Shown: positions 8,438 through 17,863 of the stretch, piece by piece
How the letters are laid out: every line of letters starts with the position of its first letter
Numbering within the stretch: position 1 is the stretch's first letter
Source of the DNA: Allocoprococcus sp004560705
GTDB taxonomy: Bacteria; Bacillota; Clostridia; Lachnospirales; Lachnospiraceae
Direction: 5' to 3'
Assembly (NCBI RefSeq): GCF_052065755.1
Contig: NZ_JBQHTK010000008.1
Span: forward strand, 1-64,000
DNA length: 64,000 bases
Made by a program: the position numbers and the translations under genes
The notes under the pieces: model-generated
Seen by the model: only the letters and a program-made list of their open reading frames with translations
The model's database searches: none
Told to the model about the DNA's origin: nothing

Positions 8438-9199
8438 TTACCTGCCGTTATTTCCCAAGCCGTCCATTCCATAGTGTTCCAGTACTTCCTGTGTATATGT
8501 TCCATCTTTTTTGTAAACGATCAGCGGCGGTTCGATCGTCATTCTGGGCTTCGCACCCCGGATTCCTTCAATCAAAACCATATTTGGTTCCTTATCTATG
8601 TATGGATATACCAGACGCATCCTTTTGGGCTCCAATCCCGTTTCTGTCATTTTGGACAGAATCTCAGCAAGCCGAAACGGCCTGTGAACCATGTAAAATC
8701 GTCCGCCCGGTTTCAATACTTTTGTACTTTCCCGGATAATGTCATCCAGTGTACACAGTACCTCGTGGCGTGCGATCGCTTTCTCGCTTTTCGGATTTGC
8801 CAGTCCGTGTCCGCCGATCATATACGGTGGATTTGTACTCACCACATCCATCGATGACGGCCCGAAGATCATCGATGCTTCCTTAATATCACCGGTTACG
8901 ATTTCCACCCGTTCTTCCAGGTGATTGTGCTGTACGCTTCTTCTCGCCATATCCGCACTCTCCTCCTGGATCTCCAGCCCGGTAAAATGCCTGCCTTCTG
9001 TCTTTGCAGCGAAAAGAATCGGGAGAATTCCCGTTCCTGTCCCAAGATCAAGAACACATTCTCCCGCTTTTATCTTTGCAAATGCACTGAGAAGAACCGC
9101 ATCCATCCCAAAGCAGAACCTTCCCGGATGCTGTATGATCTCATATCCTTTTATCTGTAAATCGTCGAGCCGTTCCCCCTGTTTCAGATTAGTTGTCAT
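8438..9199 (-). CDS. trmN6: tRNA1(Val) (adenine(37)-N6)-methyltransferase-like protein
   Basis: The 253-residue class I SAM methyltransferase has LDLGTGTGILPILFA as motif I and TNPPYMIGG as the NPPY motif of N6-adenine methyltransferases. The N-terminus (ERLDDLQIKGYEIIQ, then FCFGMDAVLLSAFA) matches the YfiC/YabB family that modifies A37 of tRNA-Val. It lies between ricT and rsmI, as yabB does in Bacillus. Its ATG overlaps the last codons of ricT by 11 bp, implying translational coupling. Confidence 0.88.
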   Translation of the reverse strand: MTTNLKQGERLDDLQIKGYEIIQHPGRFCFGMDAVLLSAFAKIKAGECVLDLGTGTGILPILFAAKTEGRHFTGLEIQEESADMARRSVQHNHLEERVEIVTGDIKEASMIFGPSSMDVVSTNPPYMIGGHGLANPKSEKAIARHEVLCTLDDIIRESTKVLKPGGRFYMVHRPFRLAEILSKMTETGLEPKRMRLVYPYIDKEPNMVLIEGIRGAKPRMTIEPPLIVYKKDGTYTQEVLEHYGMDGLGNNGR

Positions 9200-10100
9200 C
9201 TAATTTTGACGCTCCTTCACCCTTTTCCAGAGCCGCAAGCTCTTTCATCTCCTGTTTCGTCAGCTTCACATCATTCTTACGCTTTCTCGGCCGGAACTTC
9301 AGTTCGCTGACCTTATAATCCCGGATCTCCTTCTCGTCGTTATCCAGGTTTACAATCACCTTTACCTGCTGTCTTAAGACACTCAATGAGTGCACCTCTC
9401 CCCGCAGTCCGTCACTGGTCGTCACGGTATCTCCCACTGCCGGGAGGCGGCTGTTCAGTTCTTCGTAGGTCTCTTCCTCGTTCGTCAGACAGCACATCAG
9501 CCTGCCGCATACGCCTGAGATCTTTGATGGATTCAGCGACAGATTCTGTTCCTTCGCCATCTTAATCGATACCGGTGCAAATTCAGACAGGTAAGTGTGG
9601 CAGCAAAGCTCACGCCCGCAGATTCCGATTCCTCCGCGGATCTTCGTCTCGTCACGTACCCCGATCTGTCTTAATTCGATCCTCGTACGGAACACCGCCG
9701 CCAGATCCTTGACCAGTTCACGGAAGTCGATTCTTCCGTCAGCTGTAAAATAAAACAGAACTTTATTATTGTCAAATGTGTATTCCGCATCGATCAGCTT
9801 CATTTCCAGTCCATGCTTCTGAATCTTCTCAAGACAGATGTTGAATGCTTCTTTTTCTTTTTTCCGGTTCTTCTCTTCGGTTCTCCGGTCTTCGTCTGTT
9901 GCAACGCGGATCACCGTCTTGAGCGGCTGGGTGATCTCCTCATCGGGGATTTCCTTCGGTCCCATCACGACATTTCCAAATTCCACTCCCCGTGCCGTCT
10001 CCACGATTACCTGATCCCCGCGCTGAATCTGCAGCTTGCCCGGAGCAAAAAAATAAATTTTCCCTGCAGCCCTGAAACGGACTCCTATTACTTTTGTCAT
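9189..10100 (-). CDS. ricT: RicT/YaaT (PSP1 domain) regulatory protein
   Basis: The 303-residue PSP1-domain protein has VIGVRFRAAGKIYFF at the N-terminus, a Cys-rich core (GGIGICGRELCCHTYL, then GVCGRLMCCLTNEEE) and a basic C-terminus. In Bacillus, RicT (YaaT) works with RicA and RicF in a complex carrying Fe-S clusters that affects RNase Y-dependent mRNA processing and sporulation. The cysteines that could bind a cluster are present. Its ATG follows the holB stop by 3 bases. Confidence 0.93.
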   Translation of the reverse strand: MTKVIGVRFRAAGKIYFFAPGKLQIQRGDQVIVETARGVEFGNVVMGPKEIPDEEITQPLKTVIRVATDEDRRTEEKNRKKEKEAFNICLEKIQKHGLEMKLIDAEYTFDNNKVLFYFTADGRIDFRELVKDLAAVFRTRIELRQIGVRDETKIRGGIGICGRELCCHTYLSEFAPVSIKMAKEQNLSLNPSKISGVCGRLMCCLTNEEETYEELNSRLPAVGDTVTTSDGLRGEVHSLSVLRQQVKVIVNLDNDEKEIRDYKVSELKFRPRKRKNDVKLTKQEMKELAALEKGEGASKLDDN

Positions 10101-10103
10101 CGG

Positions 10104-11093
10104 CTAATTCTCCTTTATCGTCAATAACAGAAGCTCCATTACCAGGTCAAAGTTCACATTCGCTTTCAGACGTGTTTTCGCCTTCTCCAGCGCATTCAAA
10201 ATCGTTTCTATCCCTTCATAGGAGCTTTTCTTCGCGCGTTCCTTGATATAATCAAGCTGTTCGCTAAAAATCACTCTGTCAATATTCTTCGTTGCTTTGT
10301 AGATCAATACATCCCGATACCAGATCATCAGGATATCCAGATAGTCATTGATCTCGATCTTATACGCGGTAATCCGCTTAATCGCCTCGACCAGGTCGCT
10401 GACTTCCATCGTATCAATGTTCTTCAAAAGCTGGATTGCTTCTTCCTTGATCTCATTAAAATGCTCTGAGTTTGCCAGCATAATGGCCCTTCCCACATTG
10501 CCCTGTGCAAATGCCGTGCAGACATCCGCTTTGTAATCCGGAATCTCCAGCGTCTCCATCAGATACTTTTTCACCAGTTTATCCTTGATATTGCGAAGCT
10601 TCAGCATAACACATCTGGAACAGATCGTCGGGAGCAGGCTGTCTGCATTCTCCGTAAGCAGGAAGATCACCGCATAAGACGGCGGTTCCTCGATCGTCTT
10701 TAACAATGCATTCTGTGCCTGTACCGTCATCAGATCTGCATCCGGTACGATATAAATCTTATATTTCCCGTTGTACGGCTTCACCTGAATATCTTCATTG
10801 ATCTGTACACGGATCTCATCTACACTGATGGAATTCGGTTTTTCATGGGTCACACGGATAATATCCGGATGATTGCCACTCATGGCCTGACGACAGGAAT
10901 GACATTTATTACACGGCTCATCCCCATTGTTCTCACACTGAAGTTCCTGGGCAAAAAGCTTCGCCAGCAGCTTCTTTCCTGACCCTTTCGGTCCATTTAA
11001 AATATAAGCGTGAGACACTTTATCCTGCTTCACTGCATTTTTCATATATTCAATAATCTCAGTATGTCCAACGACATCTTTAAAACCTGACAT
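10104..11093 (-). CDS. holB: DNA polymerase III subunit delta'
   Basis: The 329-residue AAA+ clamp-loader subunit has P-loop GPKGSGKKLLAKLFA, a four-cysteine zinc module (CENNGDEPCNKCHSC), the segment DADLMTVQAQNALLKTIEEP and sensor-like PTICSRCVML. Delta' is part of the complex that loads the sliding clamp. It heads the holB-ricT-trmN6-rsmI run; about 70 bp separate it from the kinase gene upstream, leaving room for an internal promoter. The Bacillus neighbours darA and yaaR are absent. Confidence 0.95.
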   Translation of the reverse strand: MSGFKDVVGHTEIIEYMKNAVKQDKVSHAYILNGPKGSGKKLLAKLFAQELQCENNGDEPCNKCHSCRQAMSGNHPDIIRVTHEKPNSISVDEIRVQINEDIQVKPYNGKYKIYIVPDADLMTVQAQNALLKTIEEPPSYAVIFLLTENADSLLPTICSRCVMLKLRNIKDKLVKKYLMETLEIPDYKADVCTAFAQGNVGRAIMLANSEHFNEIKEEAIQLLKNIDTMEVSDLVEAIKRITAYKIEINDYLDILMIWYRDVLIYKATKNIDRVIFSEQLDYIKERAKKSSYEGIETILNALEKAKTRLKANVNFDLVMELLLLTIKEN

Positions 11094-11162
11094 AGCTTCA
11101 CCTTCTTTAATGTATAAATTCCCGTAACTACCTGTTATTGTATCATAATTTCAGCGGAATAC

Positions 11163-11759
11163 CTAGCCTAATTCGCCTGTTTTCTGCTGAATTCTTTCTG
11201 AAATTTTTCTTACCGTTTCCTCAAGTTCCCGATTTTCAAACCGTTCGGTAATTCCCACCGCTTTCAGATTCTCTTCCGAGAAATCCTCGGTATCTGCAAG
11301 GAAGCGTCTGCACATTTCCGCATATTTCGGCTCTTTCTGCATTCTCTCTCTGGTAAGTGCACGCATCAGACGTTCCCCGTCCTCCACTTCGATATAGAGT
11401 GGCACTATTCTTTCTTCGCCAAAATATTCTCTCATCTTCTGATAGGATTCCAGTGTCCCGATCATAAGATAATCTGCCGTATCCTGATCAAACTGTCCGT
11501 CATCCACAGTAAAATAGTTCCAGGGACCATGAACGGTGTCATAGGTGCGCAGCTCAATCACTTTCCCATCATCCAGTAACTGCTGCAATTTCTCTTCATT
11601 TACGAAATAGTATTCTTTCCCGTTCTTCTCCCCCTCACGGATCGGGCGGGTCGTGTAAATCGTGACCGTTTTCAGTTCCGGATGCAATTCTTTGATTCTT
11701 TTGTAAATGGTATCCTTTCCGGATGAACTTTTTCCCATCAGATAATATATATTACTCAT
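11163..11759 (-). CDS. Guanylate kinase-like nucleotide kinase
   Basis: The 198-residue protein has P-loop GKSSSGKDT, and the segment TIYTTRPIREGEKNGKEYYFV corresponds to the GMP-binding TTRxxRxGExxGxxYxF motif of guanylate kinases. The P-loop departs from the usual SGxGKST. It sits where Bacillus has thymidylate kinase (tmk), between the decarboxylase and holB. It may be a second guanylate kinase or a paralogue with another substrate. It starts within the decarboxylase stop region (8-bp overlap), so the two are co-translated. Confidence 0.82.
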   Translation of the reverse strand: MSNIYYLMGKSSSGKDTIYKRIKELHPELKTVTIYTTRPIREGEKNGKEYYFVNEEKLQQLLDDGKVIELRTYDTVHGPWNYFTVDDGQFDQDTADYLMIGTLESYQKMREYFGEERIVPLYIEVEDGERLMRALTRERMQKEPKYAEMCRRFLADTEDFSEENLKAVGITERFENRELEETVRKISERIQQKTGELG

Positions 11760-13161
11760 TTTTCAGCACCCTGATTCTTCCTTTTTCCTGAATTCCTTCT
11801 ATCTGAAATTTCTGTTCTTCATAAAATGCAAGAAGCTCCACCGCCTCTCTGCTGATTCGCTCGCCCGGCACAATGACCGGACTTCCCGGCGGATAGAGAT
11901 ACGCATATTCCATAGAGACTCTTCCTTCACTCTGTCTCCAGGAAATACTTTCTCCCAGTCCCTGTTCGTTCTTTTCGGCAATTTCAAACGGTGTAAACAC
12001 CTGCTCCTGCCGCGGAAGCTCACCGGAAATCTCTGCACAACACTTCGGCTCTTCCAATTCCCCGTCAATCTCTAATAGTGCCTTCACCAGACGGTCCAGG
12101 CCTTCCTTCGTATCGGCGACCGATGTCATGGCAATCAAATACGTCCCTGCCACCATTTCCATTTGCAAATGATAGTCACGCAAAAGTTTCTCATATAACT
12201 CATGGCTCGTCAGATTCGCTTTTGAAACCGAAATTACGATTTTGGACGGATCATAATGATCGGATTCCAGAAGTCTCAGAAAGCGCAAAGCGGCAAGTTT
12301 ATTTCTGGTTTCCGCAAGGCATTCGGCATAAATATGAAATGCCCTCGCACCTTCCTCCCCTGCCACAAAATCAATGCATGCATCCATACTCGCCATGAAG
12401 ACATAAGAGGGGCTGCTGCTCTGCAGCATATCCAGATAACGCCGTATCCGTTCTCTGTTTGCAATCGGTCCGTTCATATGAAGAAGTGCCGTCTGGGTCA
12501 AGGATGGCAGCGTCTTATGAAGACTCTGGATCACCACATCGGCTCCCAGTCCATTTGACCGCTCCGGGAAATACGGGTGAAAGCCAAAATGTGCTCCGTG
12601 CGCCTCGTCCACAATCAGAGAAATTCCCTTTTCGTGCACGATCCGTGCAATCTCCCTGATGTCTGAAACCACCCCATCATAATTCGGAGAGACCACAACG
12701 ACCGCCCGTATGTCCGGCTCTTCTTCGAGTGCTTTTCTGACATCTTCCGCGCGGATTTCTCCATTCCAGTGTTTTTCACCGTCAAAATCCGGATAGAGGT
12801 ACCTCGGTCTCAATTCATTTAAATAGATAGCATGATGAACCGACTTGTGACAATGACGTGCCACCAGGATCTTATCGCCCTTCTTTGTACTTCCCAGAAT
12901 TCCACTCAGAATTCCCACTGTACTTCCATTTACCAGAAAATGTGTCTCATCCGCCCCAAATACGGATGCCGCTCTTTCCTGCGCTTCCTTCAGAATCCCA
13001 TCGGCATGATGCAGATCGTCGAACCCGTCTATCTCGGTAATGTCAATCGCATACGGCAGATCCACTCCCAGAATTTCTGTATTTCTTTTATGCCCGGGCA
13101 TATGAAAGCCATAATAATCCTGCCGGGAGTATTCTTCTAATCTGTCATATAATCGTTTCAT
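11752..13161 (-). CDS. Orn/Lys/Arg decarboxylase, small YaaO-type
   Basis: This is a PLP-dependent fold-type I decarboxylase with the short architecture of Bacillus YaaO/SpeA. It has FHMPGHKRN near the N-terminus, LVNGSTVGILSGILG, DEAHGAHFGFH with the cofactor-binding Asp, and the Schiff-base lysine in IQSLHKTLPS. The substrate (lysine, ornithine or arginine) cannot be told from sequence. I place the start at the internal ATG (MKRLYDRL) because GGAGG lies 7 bases upstream; a longer frame opens at 13209 without a good site. It heads the kinase-holB cluster. Confidence 0.88.
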   Translation of the reverse strand: MKRLYDRLEEYSRQDYYGFHMPGHKRNTEILGVDLPYAIDITEIDGFDDLHHADGILKEAQERAASVFGADETHFLVNGSTVGILSGILGSTKKGDKILVARHCHKSVHHAIYLNELRPRYLYPDFDGEKHWNGEIRAEDVRKALEEEPDIRAVVVVSPNYDGVVSDIREIARIVHEKGISLIVDEAHGAHFGFHPYFPERSNGLGADVVIQSLHKTLPSLTQTALLHMNGPIANRERIRRYLDMLQSSSPSYVFMASMDACIDFVAGEEGARAFHIYAECLAETRNKLAALRFLRLLESDHYDPSKIVISVSKANLTSHELYEKLLRDYHLQMEMVAGTYLIAMTSVADTKEGLDRLVKALLEIDGELEEPKCCAEISGELPRQEQVFTPFEIAEKNEQGLGESISWRQSEGRVSMEYAYLYPPGSPVIVPGERISREAVELLAFYEEQKFQIEGIQEKGRIRVLKNE

Positions 13162-13230
13162 GCGTCCTCCATATTTCCTGCAGAACCACTTTTTTGTGTG
13201 TTCCGCCAACCTCTCATATCATAGCGCAAC

Positions 13231-13270
13231 AAACCGCTATACCAAGTCCAGTTCTTAGTATAGCGGTTTT
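13231..13270. terminator. Hairpin between the Gld operon and the decarboxylase cluster
   Basis: AAACCGCTATAC (13231-13242) pairs perfectly with GTATAGCGGTTT (13258-13269) around a 15-nt loop. It lies just after the last Gld-operon gene. The T-run is weak on the minus strand (GTTTGTTG) and stronger on the plus strand, so its efficiency as a terminator is uncertain. Confidence 0.55.
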
Positions 13271-13301
13271 AAAATGGAATTACAACAAACGATATAAATT
13301 T

Positions 13302-14264
13302 CTATTCCGGAAGAATGGTCTTAATGCTATCGGAAAGAACCCGGTTTACCCGGATGGAACCGTCAAGCTGAACATAATAATATGAGCCGTCCTCATCTTC
13401 TTTCCCCACATAGAAGATCACCGTTTTCTCTTTTTCTCCGTCCTGCGAGTCTTTGTAAGTCACTTCCACCTTCGTTCTGGACGCCTCATCCAGACCATAC
13501 CCGGCTTTTGTCTCATCTGTCACATGATAATCGACACAATCGGTAAAATACATTCCGGCAATTCCATTTGCAACTTTCTCAACCGGATTATTTTCTTCTG
13601 CATCATCCGACTGTTCTGTCTCATCTTCCGAATCTTCTGTTTCTTCCACTGCTTCATACACCGTTTGTGTTCCATCCGGTGCCGTAATCACCTCTTTGAC
13701 AAAATGATCTGCAATAATCTGAATAAAACTGTCTTTCTCCGCAATATCAGCCAGGTTCCACAACATCTGGGAAGTCAGTTCTGAAGAAACTGTGTAGACA
13801 TTTTCTCCGTTCTCCTCCATAAAATAAATCTGCTCCCCTGTTGTATTTCCAAACAGATACTCATGTTCCGTTCCATCTTCCTCTGTGACGGAAAGGCGGT
13901 ATGTCACCGCATCGAACCCATAATCTGATAATTCATCGGGCGAGCTGATCTCTTTGATCGCCTGAATGTCCGAAAAAGCATTTTCCATATCCAGCATCAC
14001 ATCCTCCTGAAGCTCGATCACCGGATCTTCACTGAACTTCCAGACCCCTTCTTCCTTCTCGAATGCCATACTGTTTCCTTCTGCATCTGCATATGTCATC
14101 GCATTCAGACTGTCTGCCTTCAGAACCTGGATTTTTTCCTCCTCTTTTTTCTGCTCTTCCTTCTCTTCATTCGCATGATTTACATACTTCATTCCAAAGA
14201 ATGCCAGTAACAGAATCACAATCACTCCTATAAGAATTGCAAATGTTTTCTGCTTTTTCTTCAT
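13302..14264 (-). CDS. DUF4340 domain-containing membrane-anchored protein
   Basis: The 320-residue protein has one N-terminal transmembrane anchor (FAILIGVIVILLLAFFGM), a Lys/Glu-rich juxtamembrane stretch and an extracytoplasmic domain. It carries features of DUF4340: DYGFDAVTYRLSVTEEDG, FGNTTGEQIYFM and YYVQLDGSIRVNRV. An acidic linker (about residues 206-227) divides it. DUF4340 proteins regularly accompany Gld-type ABC transporters. It is the last gene of the operon, starting 12 bp after the GldG-like gene. Its role is probably accessory. Confidence 0.82.
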   Translation of the reverse strand: MKKKQKTFAILIGVIVILLLAFFGMKYVNHANEEKEEQKKEEEKIQVLKADSLNAMTYADAEGNSMAFEKEEGVWKFSEDPVIELQEDVMLDMENAFSDIQAIKEISSPDELSDYGFDAVTYRLSVTEEDGTEHEYLFGNTTGEQIYFMEENGENVYTVSSELTSQMLWNLADIAEKDSFIQIIADHFVKEVITAPDGTQTVYEAVEETEDSEDETEQSDDAEENNPVEKVANGIAGMYFTDCVDYHVTDETKAGYGLDEASRTKVEVTYKDSQDGEKEKTVIFYVGKEDEDGSYYYVQLDGSIRVNRVLSDSIKTILPE

Positions 14265-14276
14265 ATACAGTCCTCC

Positions 14277-15728
14277 CTATGATTTTCTCCTGCGCATCCA
14301 TGTCACAAATCCAATCACAAGAATCGCAATCGGAATCACAAATATGATGATCAGACTGATCGTTCCTGCATGAACCGGTGTGTTCTGCTCCACACTCAGA
14401 CTCTTCGCTTCAATTGCAACATTTTCCACATCATCAAAATTGTTCATGACAGAATTCACAAACAGTGTCAGGTTATCCAGTGTTGTGAGCTGATCGGTAA
14501 TATCCGAACTGATCAGAGAATCCGAAGCGACGACTGTTAACCGGGAAACCTCCGATTCTTCTGTATCCCCGGAACCGGCATCCTCCTCATCTTCATTCGT
14601 ATCTTCATCTCCGGTATCGCAGGTCTTCTTTGCAACTGCTCCCAGAATGTACTGTCCTTCCGTCTCTCCGTCTTCCCGCACCGCATAGCTTTGCGTTGAT
14701 GTTTCCATAAATGTTGACACCGTCAGTGCGTCGTCTTCTGTATCCAGTTTTTCCAGTCCATGCGAATTCAAGAGCAGAACCATCTCATTTTTAATTCCCT
14801 GCCCCAGGTCACCGGTCAATGTAAGCTGCGGGAAGATCGCATAATAATTATTCTGATAGCATCTCTGCATATCCGCAATATAACCATCCGCACGTCCCAG
14901 CCCATAATCTGCCATAATCGCTTCCAGGTTCGGCAGATCCACTTCATCCGTACCCAGAATCAGATACACGTTGCCTCCATCCGCGAGATAATCCTCTATC
15001 AGCGTCTTTTCATCATCCGTAATATCAGAAGATGGCGCATAGAGGAACAAAAGATCACAGTCCTCCGGAATCTGCGCATTCATACTCAGATTGATCTCGG
15101 ATGTCTCCAGATTATTCTTGGAAAACAATTCATTTACCGATGTAGAAAACGTCGCCTCACCGTGTCCGCTGGTGCGATAGATTTTCTTAGTCTCGGTACT
15201 GGTCACATATCCGATTGCGCTTGTAAGTTGTCCTTCTCCATCGAATTCCGTCTCACTAAGCTGTCCGGACATATAATATGTGTATTCATCATATTTGATA
15301 ATATCGTCAAAGGCAATCTGCGTGCTCTTTCCTGTTTCTTCACACTCTACGTTGATGATGTCGCCCTCTGTATTATACTTCTGCAAAGCGGAAGGATGCT
15401 GTACACTATCGATCCATTCCAGGTCGATCTTCTTCGATAAAGCCGCATATTTCTTTACAAATGTCTCAATTCTTTGATCGACAGAATCCAGATCCGCCAC
15501 GACCGTCAGCTTCACCTCTTTATCCAGTTCGTCCAGAATTTCTTCCGAGACCTCACTGATCTCGTAGATTCCGTTGTCACTGATGTCAATATTTCTCATA
15601 CTTTCCGGAAGCTGACCGGCCACAAGATTGACCAGCACCGCAATCACCAGAACCAGTACGGTAAGGCCTACACTATACGTACCATTTTTGGAGGATACAC
15701 TTTTGAACATTTTCTTAATCTTTTCCAT
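14277..15728 (-). CDS. GldG-like ABC transporter auxiliary protein
   Basis: The 483-residue protein has an N-terminal transmembrane segment (VGLTVLVLVIAVLVNLVAG), a large extracytoplasmic region and a C-terminal transmembrane helix (ISLIIIFVIPIAILVIGF) followed by RRRKS. The middle has GYVTSTETKKIYRTSGHGE and LLFLYAPSSDITDDEKTLI, typical of the GldG / 'ABC-type uncharacterised transport system' family. An acidic insert (about residues 370-394) interrupts it. It is encoded between the permease and DUF4340 genes and probably forms part of the exporter complex. Confidence 0.85.
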   Translation of the reverse strand: MEKIKKMFKSVSSKNGTYSVGLTVLVLVIAVLVNLVAGQLPESMRNIDISDNGIYEISEVSEEILDELDKEVKLTVVADLDSVDQRIETFVKKYAALSKKIDLEWIDSVQHPSALQKYNTEGDIINVECEETGKSTQIAFDDIIKYDEYTYYMSGQLSETEFDGEGQLTSAIGYVTSTETKKIYRTSGHGEATFSTSVNELFSKNNLETSEINLSMNAQIPEDCDLLFLYAPSSDITDDEKTLIEDYLADGGNVYLILGTDEVDLPNLEAIMADYGLGRADGYIADMQRCYQNNYYAIFPQLTLTGDLGQGIKNEMVLLLNSHGLEKLDTEDDALTVSTFMETSTQSYAVREDGETEGQYILGAVAKKTCDTGDEDTNEDEEDAGSGDTEESEVSRLTVVASDSLISSDITDQLTTLDNLTLFVNSVMNNFDDVENVAIEAKSLSVEQNTPVHAGTISLIIIFVIPIAILVIGFVTWMRRRKS

Positions 15729-15740
15729 GTCTCACCCCTC

Positions 15741-16607
15741 CTAACTCCAACGTCTTTTCTGAATGGACTGCATCGTAAAAAAAACAAACACTGCAATCAC
15801 GGTCAGATACATCACAAGTCCACTTACATCAAACAGACGATTTACCGCTATATTCTCAAACACTTCCGTAATATATAATTTCTCCATCAGATTGACCAGA
15901 AGATTCTCAAACAGTTCCGCCTTTACAAAACTGAGAGCCACGACTATGGCTACGCCGATAACTTCTACAATACCGGAAATCATCCAGTTTTTCGTCATCT
16001 GATAAATAACTGCTGCCACGATCGTCAGAAGAATCACCATCCCGATCATACCACTGGTCTTGGATGTTGGAAGGAACTGAGTCAGTCCTCCCCAAAGATA
16101 AACCAGAAGCAGCGCGCCAAAGGTTGTGACGGCCGCGATAATCTGGCTCTCTGTGAGGGATGAAAGGAACATTCCGATTGATATGTATACACATCCCATC
16201 AGGAAAAACATTAAAATTGATAAATAATCCACTTTCAGATAGGCCGTCCCAAAGCTTTTGATAATCAACGGAAATGTGCAGAATATTACGCATGGTACTG
16301 CAAATACAGTAATCATCGCCAGATATTTCCCCAGTACTACTTCTGTCAGACTCACCGGTGCAGACAAAAGCATCTGATCTGTCCTGCTCTTTCTTTCCTC
16401 CGCAAAGGAACGCATAGTCAAAAGCGGTACGATAATAATCAATATATAATTAATACTCAGCAAAACATACGAAAAATACGGATACCCCGAATTCAGATTA
16501 TACGCCATAAAATAAATCCCGGTAAACACGACCATGAATGCGGTAAGTACATATCCTGTCATGGATTGGAAATAGGATTTTAGTTCTCTTTTATAAATCG
16601 CCGTCAT
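15741..16607 (-). CDS. ABC-2 type permease (GldF-like)
   Basis: The protein has about six transmembrane helices and begins MTAIYKRELKSYFQSM, with TMRSFAEERKSRTDQMLL in the first loop, a characteristic motif of GldF/NosY-type ABC-2 permeases. I choose the ATG at 16607 because AGGAGG lies 10 bases upstream; the frame is open to 16646 without a better site. The start overlaps the end of the ATPase gene by 17 bp, and GldG-like follows after 12 bp. Confidence 0.88.
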   Translation of the reverse strand: MTAIYKRELKSYFQSMTGYVLTAFMVVFTGIYFMAYNLNSGYPYFSYVLLSINYILIIIVPLLTMRSFAEERKSRTDQMLLSAPVSLTEVVLGKYLAMITVFAVPCVIFCTFPLIIKSFGTAYLKVDYLSILMFFLMGCVYISIGMFLSSLTESQIIAAVTTFGALLLVYLWGGLTQFLPTSKTSGMIGMVILLTIVAAVIYQMTKNWMISGIVEVIGVAIVVALSFVKAELFENLLVNLMEKLYITEVFENIAVNRLFDVSGLVMYLTVIAVFVFFTMQSIQKRRWS

Positions 16608-17634
16608 CGCCCGATTCCTCCTCTCCTTCATACAGTTCTTCTTCATCCCATAGTTCTTCTACATCGCTCTTTGTCCTGGCTTGTTCCACGGCGGCACTCT
16701 CTTTTTGAGTCAATTCAAGGAATACATCTTCCAGTGTTGTCCTGCTGTGATATAGCATCAGGAGCGGGCAATCCGCACCGGCAAATGCACGGAACACATT
16801 CTCACGGATATCCTGATTTTCTGTAGGAATCACACTTGCCTTTGTCGTTCCGCCTTCTTCCCCCGGTTTTACGTCTGCGCTTTTCACCTCAGGAATCGAC
16901 TTCAGAATCATCCTTACCTTATCTTCCGTTCCTTTTGCAAGAATTTCAACCGACCGCTGTCCTTCAAGGAGTTTCTCCAGATTTTCCGGTGTATCACTCG
17001 CCACAAGCTTTCCTCCGGAGATGATCATGATATAATCACAGACCTCCTGAATCTCCGCCAGAATATGGGAACTTAATATAACGGTATGCTTCTTTGCCAA
17101 CTCACGGATCAGTTCGCGAATTTCAATGATCTGCTTCGGATCCAGTCCGACCGTCGGTTCGTCCAGAATGATGATTTCCGGGAATCCCAGAATTGCCTGT
17201 GCCAGTCCGACTCTCTGCTTATATCCTTTTGACAGGTTCTTGATCAGACGATTCTCTACATCTGTAAGTTTCACCATCTTCATCGCCTGTTCCACTGCAC
17301 TTTTCCGCTCTTTCTTCGGTATCTTCTTCAGCTCCGCCGCAAAATCCATATACTCGCGGACCCGCATCTCCAGATAAAGAGGCGGCATTTCCGGCAAGTA
17401 TCCGATGCATTTCTTCGCCTCTTCCGGTTCTTCCAGAATATTATGCCCGTTAATCAGGACTTCCCCTTCGGTTGCCCCCAGATATCCTGTCATAATGTTC
17501 ATCGTGGTCGATTTCCCGGCGCCATTCGGTCCCAGAAATCCGTATATCTGCCCCTTCTCTACTGTAAAACTCAAATGGTCCACGGCCAGATGTGTCCCAT
17601 ATCTCTTTACAAGATTCCTTACTTCAATCAACAC
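16591..17634 (-). CDS. ABC transporter ATP-binding protein (GldA-like)
   Basis: The 347-residue ABC ATPase has Walker A GPNGAGKST, signature LSKGYKQRVGLAQA, Walker B IIILDEPTVGLDP and switch ILSSHILAEIQ. The C-terminal extension ends in an acidic stretch (ELWDEEELYEGEEES). It is the first gene of the four-gene Gld-type operon (ATPase, permease, auxiliary protein, DUF4340). In Bacteroidetes the Gld ABC complex supports gliding; in Firmicutes such operons have no established substrate. Confidence 0.9.
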   Translation of the reverse strand: MLIEVRNLVKRYGTHLAVDHLSFTVEKGQIYGFLGPNGAGKSTTMNIMTGYLGATEGEVLINGHNILEEPEEAKKCIGYLPEMPPLYLEMRVREYMDFAAELKKIPKKERKSAVEQAMKMVKLTDVENRLIKNLSKGYKQRVGLAQAILGFPEIIILDEPTVGLDPKQIIEIRELIRELAKKHTVILSSHILAEIQEVCDYIMIISGGKLVASDTPENLEKLLEGQRSVEILAKGTEDKVRMILKSIPEVKSADVKPGEEGGTTKASVIPTENQDIRENVFRAFAGADCPLLMLYHSRTTLEDVFLELTQKESAAVEQARTKSDVEELWDEEELYEGEEESGDDGDL

Positions 17635-17863
17635 GTTCCCTCCTAGCTTTTTTCTATCTTTCTCAGCTTATGCTTCAAACTGCCCGGATACCACCGGATT
17701 TTTCTGATTGCATAAGAGCCAGTATAAGGAATAACTGTGAAAGTTTTGCGTGAGAATTGTGATTTTTGTGTGTCTTCACATACGGATCTGCCAGGTTCAA
17801 TCTTTACATTCCAGACGCTTTCGCCTATAATGATAGAAAATAAAATGCAAAGGAGATATGGCA

